From the NCBI GenBank assembly GCA_021907015.1, contig CP091064.1, positions 682,001 to 746,000 on the forward strand: a DNA stretch of 64,000 bases. The letters run 5' to 3'. Of the stretch, positions 59,846-64,000 are shown one piece after another. The notes under the pieces are model-generated. The model had not been told where the DNA came from and searched no databases. It saw only the letters and a program-made list of their open reading frames with translations. This stretch comes from Pectobacterium sp. PL152 (GTDB lineage Bacteria; Pseudomonadota; Gammaproteobacteria; Enterobacterales; Enterobacteriaceae). The stretch's first letter is position 1. Each line of letters starts with the position of its first letter. A program made the translations under genes and the position numbers.

Positions 59846-59948
59846 TATTACCTCGCATACTTTCCATCACCTGATGCGCTGACCTTCCAACTGCGTATCA
59901 GGTTCTTTCGTTCCGCGACGTGTTTCGCTTATCGTGTCGTTATATTTT

Positions 59949-59964
59949 TGTGACTAACATCACA
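59949..59964. promoter_or_regulatory. CRP-type site, perfect palindrome
   Basis: TGTGACTAACATCACA matches TGTGA-N6-TCACA exactly, 102 bases upstream of the small ORF at 60051. Confidence 0.75.
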
Positions 59965-60005
59965 AAAATGTTGAAATCCGCTCTCATCTTCGCTACCATT
60001 AAAAA

Positions 60006-60021
60006 CGTGATGAACATCACA
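60006..60021. promoter_or_regulatory. Second CRP-type (or FNR-like) site
   Basis: CGTGATGAACATCACA has one mismatch from the CRP palindrome and also resembles TGAT-N4-ATCA. It lies 30 bases upstream of the small ORF. Confidence 0.55.
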
Positions 60022-60050
60022 ATTAACTAACCCGTTAGAGGAGTCTGATA

Positions 60051-60149
60051 ATGAAAACTTTTCGCAAAATCAGCAAATTCTTTAAAAGAATGGGAGATGT
60101 TTATGTCAGTTACTGTGAACGTATTGGGTCAATCATCAGCCCGTTCTGA
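60051..60149 (+). CDS. 32-residue small protein, CRP-flanked, with strong terminator
   Basis: ATG 60051 follows GAGGAGTCTGATA, a very good ribosome site. The peptide (MKTFRKISKFFKRMG then DVYVSYCERIGSIISPF) is basic at the start and amphipathic after. It ends at TGA 60147-60149, 21 bases before a terminator. Two CRP-type sites precede it. The arrangement is like dual-function transcripts such as AzuCR, a CRP-regulated RNA that also encodes a 28-residue protein; primary similarity to AzuC is weak. I do not recognise a family. The transcript would be about 180-200 bases. Confidence 0.6.
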   Translation: MKTFRKISKFFKRMGDVYVSYCERIGSIISPF

Positions 60150-60170
60150 TTGTGATATAAACAATCTCTA

Positions 60171-60202
60171 AAGCCGCCTCCTACAGGCGGCTTTTTTTTT
60201 TC
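60171..60202 (+). terminator. Strong Rho-independent terminator
   Basis: AAGCCGCCT and AGGCGGCTT pair around a 5-base loop, followed by a run of nine T. A long U-tail is typical of Hfq-binding small RNAs. Confidence 0.85.
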
Positions 60203-60403
60203 AGTCTCCCTTTCACCCTGTTCATCCCCCTTTCCTTTTTGTCTACCCACACGTCGCAGATTTGTGCAGCACACCGCATGCCTGAACATTCTCTTTTAAA
60301 AACAGCTCAATGCGTTTTCCTCTCACGGCAAAACCACCGTTAACAGGCTATGCTTTTCTCTAGCTGTACTTGCTTCGCGTCCCTGACGTCTGCGCTAAAA
60401 GAT

Positions 60404-60600
60404 ATACCCTAAATAATTCGAGTTGCATGAAGGCGGCAACCGAGCGAATCCCCAGGAGCTTACACAGGTAAGTGACTGGGGTGAGTAAGGACAAATTGGC
60501 TTAGCCGATTTGAACGCTGCTTGCGGCGGCCCTTCAGGGCGAGGCTCAGAACTGAGCCGAGTATTGCCAACGCACAAGCAGCTTGAAGTATGACGGGTAA
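60404..60600. repeat. ERIC-type repeat (about 195 bp)
   Basis: Ends ATACCCTAAATAATTCGAGT and the inverse of its tail TACTTCAAGCTGC are imperfect inverted repeats. The core has GAATCCCCAGGAGCTTACAC and AGGTAAGTGACTGGGGTGAG, nearly identical to the ERIC consensus. A second, differently ordered copy is at 19838-20027. It ends 12 bases before treB. The bases 60203-60403 hold nothing else recognisable. Confidence 0.85.
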
Positions 60601-60612
60601 AAGGACATGACT

Positions 60613-62030
60613 ATGAGTAAAGTGAAACAACAGGATATTGACCGTCTGATCGAGCTGGTTGGTGGACGTGAGAACATCGCGGCTGTCACGCACTGCATCA
60701 CTCGTCTCCGCTTCGTCTTGCACGACTCGTCCAAAGCCCATCCCAAAAACATCGAAGAGCTGCGTATTGTTAAAGGGTGTTTTACCAACGCCGGACAATT
60801 TCAGGTCGTGATCGGCACCAACGTGGATGAGTATTACAAGGCACTGCTCGCCACGACGGGAAAAGGCGAAATCAATAAGGAAGAGGCCAAAGTCGCCGCC
60901 CGGCAAAATATGAGCTGGTTTGAGCGCAGCATTTCGCACTTTGCCGAGATCTTTTTCCGCTGCTCCCTGCGCTTATCAGCGGAGGCTTGATCCTCGGCGC
61001 ACGTAACGTTATCGGCGATATCCCGATGCGCGACGGGCAAACGCTGGTACAACTCTACCCCACCTGGCAAACCATTTACGATTTCCTCTGGCTGCTGGGC
61101 GAAGCCATCTTCTTCTATCTCCCCGTTGCGGTCTGCTGGTCAACCGTACGCAAAATGGGCGGCACACCGATCCTCGGCATCGTACTCGGCATCACGCTGG
61201 TATCGCCGCAGCTCATGAACGCCTACCTTATCGGCCAACAAACGCCTGAAGTATGGAATTTCGGCTGGTTCACGATTGAGAAAATCGGCTATCAGGCACA
61301 GGTCATTCCGTCCGTCTTAGCCGGGATGGCGCTGGCAATAATCGAGACACGGCTGAAGAAAATCGTGCCGGATTACCTCTATCTGGTGGTCGTACCCGTA
61401 ACCTCACTTATTCTGGCCGTGTTCCTGGCACATACCTTAATTGGTCCGTTTGGCCGTATGATTGGTGATGGCGTCGCCTGGGCCGTTAAAGCCGTCATGA
61501 CGGGTAGCTTTGCCCCCATTGGCGCAGCGCTGTTTGGGTTCCTGTATGCGCCGTTGGTCATCACGGGCGTGCACCAGACAACGTTAGCGATTGATATGCA
61601 GATGATTCAGAGTATGGGCGGAACGCCGGTCTGGCCACTCATTGCGCTGTCCAACATTGCGCAGGCGGCGGCGGTCGTCGGGGTGATTCTCGTCAGCCGA
61701 AAAGCTAACGAACGTGAAATTTCTGTTCCCGCCGCGATTTCCGCTTTTCTTGGCGTGACCGAGCCAGCGATGTACGGTATCAACCTGAAATACCGCTTTC
61801 CGATGTTGTGCGCCATGATCGGTTCCGCCGCCGCTGCGCTCATTTGTGGCCTGTACGGCGTAACAGCAAATGGCATCGGTGTCGGTGGATTGCCGGGCAT
61901 TCTCTCCATCAAGCCACAATTTTGGGGCGTTTTCGCTCTCGCCATGCTGGTTGCCGCCGTCATCCCGATTGTATTGACGTCGCTGGTCTATAAACGCAAG
62001 GGCCGCAATGGCACGCTGGATCCTGCATAG
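60613..62030 (+). pseudogene. treB: Trehalose PTS EIIBC component, one frame break
   Basis: From MSKVKQQDIDRLIEL at 60613. EIIB phosphorylation Cys in VTHCITRLRFVL, then the EIIC domain. The frame changes at about 60950-60965: HFAEIF then PLLPALISGGLILGARNVIG continues in the next frame, with many membrane helices and GVTEPAMYGINLKYRFPM near the end. It imports and phosphorylates trehalose to trehalose-6-phosphate, using the shared EIIA. Forms an operon with treC. Restored length about 472 residues. The break is probably a lost base. Confidence 0.9.
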
Positions 62031-62059
62031 AGGCCATACATAGATTAGGAGGATTGTTC

Positions 62060-63750
62060 ATGACTACCTCGCTTCCCTGGTGGCAAAACGGCGTGATTTA
62101 TCAAATCTACCCGAAGAGCTTTCAGGACAGTACCGGAAATGGCATTGGCGACATCGCTGGCATCACCGCCCGACTCGATTACCTGCAACAGTTGGGTGTT
62201 GATGCAATCTGGCTAACGCCGGTTTATCTTTCGCCTCAGGTTGATAACGGCTATGACGTCGCCGATTACGGCGCCATCGACCCAACCTACGGCACGATGG
62301 CCGATATGGAAACGTTGATCGCAGAAGCGCACCGCCGCCGTATTCGTGTCGTCATGGATATGGTGTTCAACCACACCTCGACGCAACACCACTGGTTCCT
62401 GAACGCGCAGGATCGCCGCAGCCCCTATCGCCATTTTTACATCTGGCGTGATGACAATGGCGGTGCGCTACCCAATAACTGGCGGTCAAAATTTGGCGGC
62501 CCGGCCTGGCAGTGGCACGCCGAAAGCAAACAGTATTATCTACACCTTTTCGCCACTGAACAGGCCGACCTGAATTGGGAACACCCACGCGTGCGGGATG
62601 AATTAAAACAGGTCTGTGAATTTTGGGCGGATAAAGGCGTGGACGGGCTGCGACTAGACGTCATCAATCTGGTCTCCAAGCAGCAGGATTTTCCGTCCGA
62701 TATTCAGGGCGATGGACGCCGTTTCTACACCGATGGGCCATTGATTCATGATTACTTGCAGGAATTCAGCCGGGATATTTTTCAGCCCCGCTGTTTAATG
62801 ACCGTCGGCGAGATGTCATCGACCTCGCTGGAGCACTGCCGCCGCTACGCTGCGTTGGATGGTAGTGAACTCTCCATGACGTTCAATTTTCACCATCTGA
62901 AAGTCGATTATCCCAATGGGGAAAAATGGACGCTGGCGGAGCCTGACTTCATCCAGCTCAAGCAGATTTTCACTCACTGGCAGCAGGGTATGCACAACCA
63001 TGCCTGGAATGCGCTGTTCTGGTGTAATCACGATCAGCCACGCATCGTGTCGCGTTTTGGCGATGAAGGTGAATTCCGCGTGCAATCCGCCAAGATGCTG
63101 GCAATGGTGCTTCACGGTATGCAGGGCACGCCTTATATCTATCAGGGCGAAGAGCTGGGTATGACCAATCCCTGCTATACGCAGATTGAACAATACCGCG
63201 ACATTGAAAGCCTGAATCAATTTGCTGAACAGCGCTATCGGGGTCAGCCAGAGTCACAAACCTTAGCAATCCTCGCCAGTAAGTCGCGCGATAACGGCCG
63301 TACGCCGATGCAATGGGATGCCAGTAACCATGCCGGATTTACGACCGGCACGCCGTGGATAGCACCGTGTAAAAACTTTACCCAGGTCAACGCACAGCAA
63401 GCATTGGCAGATAAAACGTCCGTTTTCTACACCTACCAGCAGCTCATCGCGATGCGTAAAGCGCTACCGCTGCTGACCTACGGAAACTATCAGGATTTGC
63501 TGCCGGACCATCCCTGTATCTGGTGCTATCAGCGTAGCTGGGAAGGCCAACGGCTTCTGGTTCTGGCAAACCTCAGCAAACAGACTCTGCGCTGGCAGCC
63601 TCCCTTGATCTCCACGATCGCCGCTGGCGACTGCTATTCAGCAATTACTCTGATGCACAGCCTCAACCCGCAATACTGGAGCTACGTCCGTTTGAAGCCA
63701 TATATTGGGTACAAGGCATGCCGGAGAAAGAGGATAAGATCCAGGAATAG
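62060..63750 (+). pseudogene. treC: Trehalose-6-phosphate hydrolase, one frame break near the end
   Basis: From MTTSLPWWQNGVIYQIYPKS. Alpha-amylase family 13: VVMDMVFNHTS, GLRLDVINLV (nucleophile Asp), VGEMSS (acid Glu), CNHDQPRIVSRFG. The original frame fades after ISTIAAGD near 63625; one base added gives LLFSNYSDAQPQPAILELRP and FEAIYWVQG, with stop TAG at 63748-63750, the normal end. It splits trehalose-6-phosphate into glucose and glucose-6-phosphate in the cytoplasm. It follows treB by 29 bases. treR is not in this window. Confidence 0.92.
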
Positions 63751-63763
63751 AAGATATCGGAGG

Positions 63764-63787
63764 ATGTAGCGGGGAATCCCGCTACAT
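63764..63787 (+). terminator. Terminator between treC and the ElaB/YqjD gene
   Basis: ATGTAGCGGG and CCCGCTACAT pair perfectly around GAAT. It lies between convergent genes and lacks a U-tract. Confidence 0.55.
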
Positions 63788-63798
63788 GATGGCAGAGG

Positions 63799-64000
63799 TT
63801 AGCGCTTAGCCAGCAGTAATCCCAACACCAGACCGACGGTGGCACCGATACCGATACCGTGCCAGGGTTTGTCATGCACATACACATCGGCTTTGTCGGC
63901 GACCTGCTTGGCGCGTGCATAATAGCTGTCCGTTACGCCAATGCGAGCTTTGACTTCCAACAGCGCTTTTTCCGCTCCCTTCTTCAAATCAAGGTAGGCC
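63799..64000 (-). CDS. ElaB/YqjD/DUF883-family membrane-anchored protein, C-terminal part
   Basis: The frame runs into the right edge, so only the last about 66 residues are present: AYLDLKKGAEKALLEVKARI, then HDKPWHGIGIGATVGLVLGL and LLAKR, the C-terminal transmembrane helix with GxxxG-like spacing. ElaB, YqjD and YgaM bind ribosomes at the inner membrane in stationary phase. The start lies beyond the window. Confidence 0.88.
   Translation of the reverse strand, partial: AYLDLKKGAEKALLEVKARIGVTDSYYARAKQVADKADVYVHDKPWHGIGIGATVGLVLGLLLAKR

Noticed and set aside
1-64000. CRISPR array or tRNA genes
   Set aside because: No regularly spaced short repeats and no tRNA-like cloverleaf or T-loop sequence were recognised on either strand.

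Overview
The window is a 64 kb chromosomal piece of a soft-rot enterobacterium. Gene content and repeats fit Pectobacterium best: assimilatory nas operon, treBC, hutWX, ybiT, ylaC, yehS, carotovora-style MipA/OmpV locus, and ERIC-type repeats. This is an inference from gene families, not from a database search. No rRNA, tRNA, IS element or CRISPR array was seen.

Layout. 1-3.5 kb: end of an amino-acid ABC ATPase, a class IV aminotransferase, and a broken YwqK/MORN-like repeat protein. 3.5-5.3 kb: a GNAT gene, a small Cys-rich protein, and a scar of three fused gene fragments (AraC tail, SMP-30 tail, aminotransferase piece). 5.3-14.1 kb: a two-component system divergent from a MipA/OmpV outer-membrane protein, LysR next to an arylamine N-acetyltransferase, an alkylsulfatase-like metallo-hydrolase, AraC, and a glutamine amidotransferase. 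14.2-17 kb: TetR plus DUF1348, an Old Yellow Enzyme divergent from an ArsR regulator. 17.2-26.3 kb: an uncharacterised sugar locus (FGGY kinase, 2-hydroxyacid dehydrogenase, PfkB kinase, ribose-type ABC transporter) beside a lone acireductone dioxygenase. 26.4-27.9 kb: yehS and an Rpn-type nuclease. 28-40.8 kb: the complete nitrate assimilation locus nasR-FEDCBA plus a uroporphyrinogen methyltransferase that makes sirohaem precursor for NasB. A sigma-54 promoter and a leader terminator precede nasF, matching NasR antitermination. 41-43.8 kb: an orphan phage tail fibre and its assembly protein. 44.3-48 kb: cytochrome bd operon cydABX and two DUF202 membrane proteins. 48-53.7 kb: fdhE, a MocR regulator, a glutamine amidotransferase, an EEP-family gene overlapping a small gene, ylaC. 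53.8-56.3 kb: hutW-hutX-chuY anaerobic haem degradation operon with a Fur-like box. 56.6-64 kb: ybiT, PhzF-like and GNAT genes, a CRP-flanked 32-codon gene with a strong terminator, an ERIC-type repeat, treBC, and the end of an ElaB/YqjD protein.

A global warning: about 29 single-base frame breaks were found in 16 genes, many of them conserved (nasB, nasR, fdhE, ybiT, treB, treC). Most sit in or beside short homopolymers and most look like one missing base. This looks like uncorrected sequencing indels rather than natural decay. Genes marked pseudogene for this reason are given their full reconstructed extent. The fragments at 4.8-5.2 kb are different: they carry many substitutions, a 12-base deletion and fused joints, so they are true relics.
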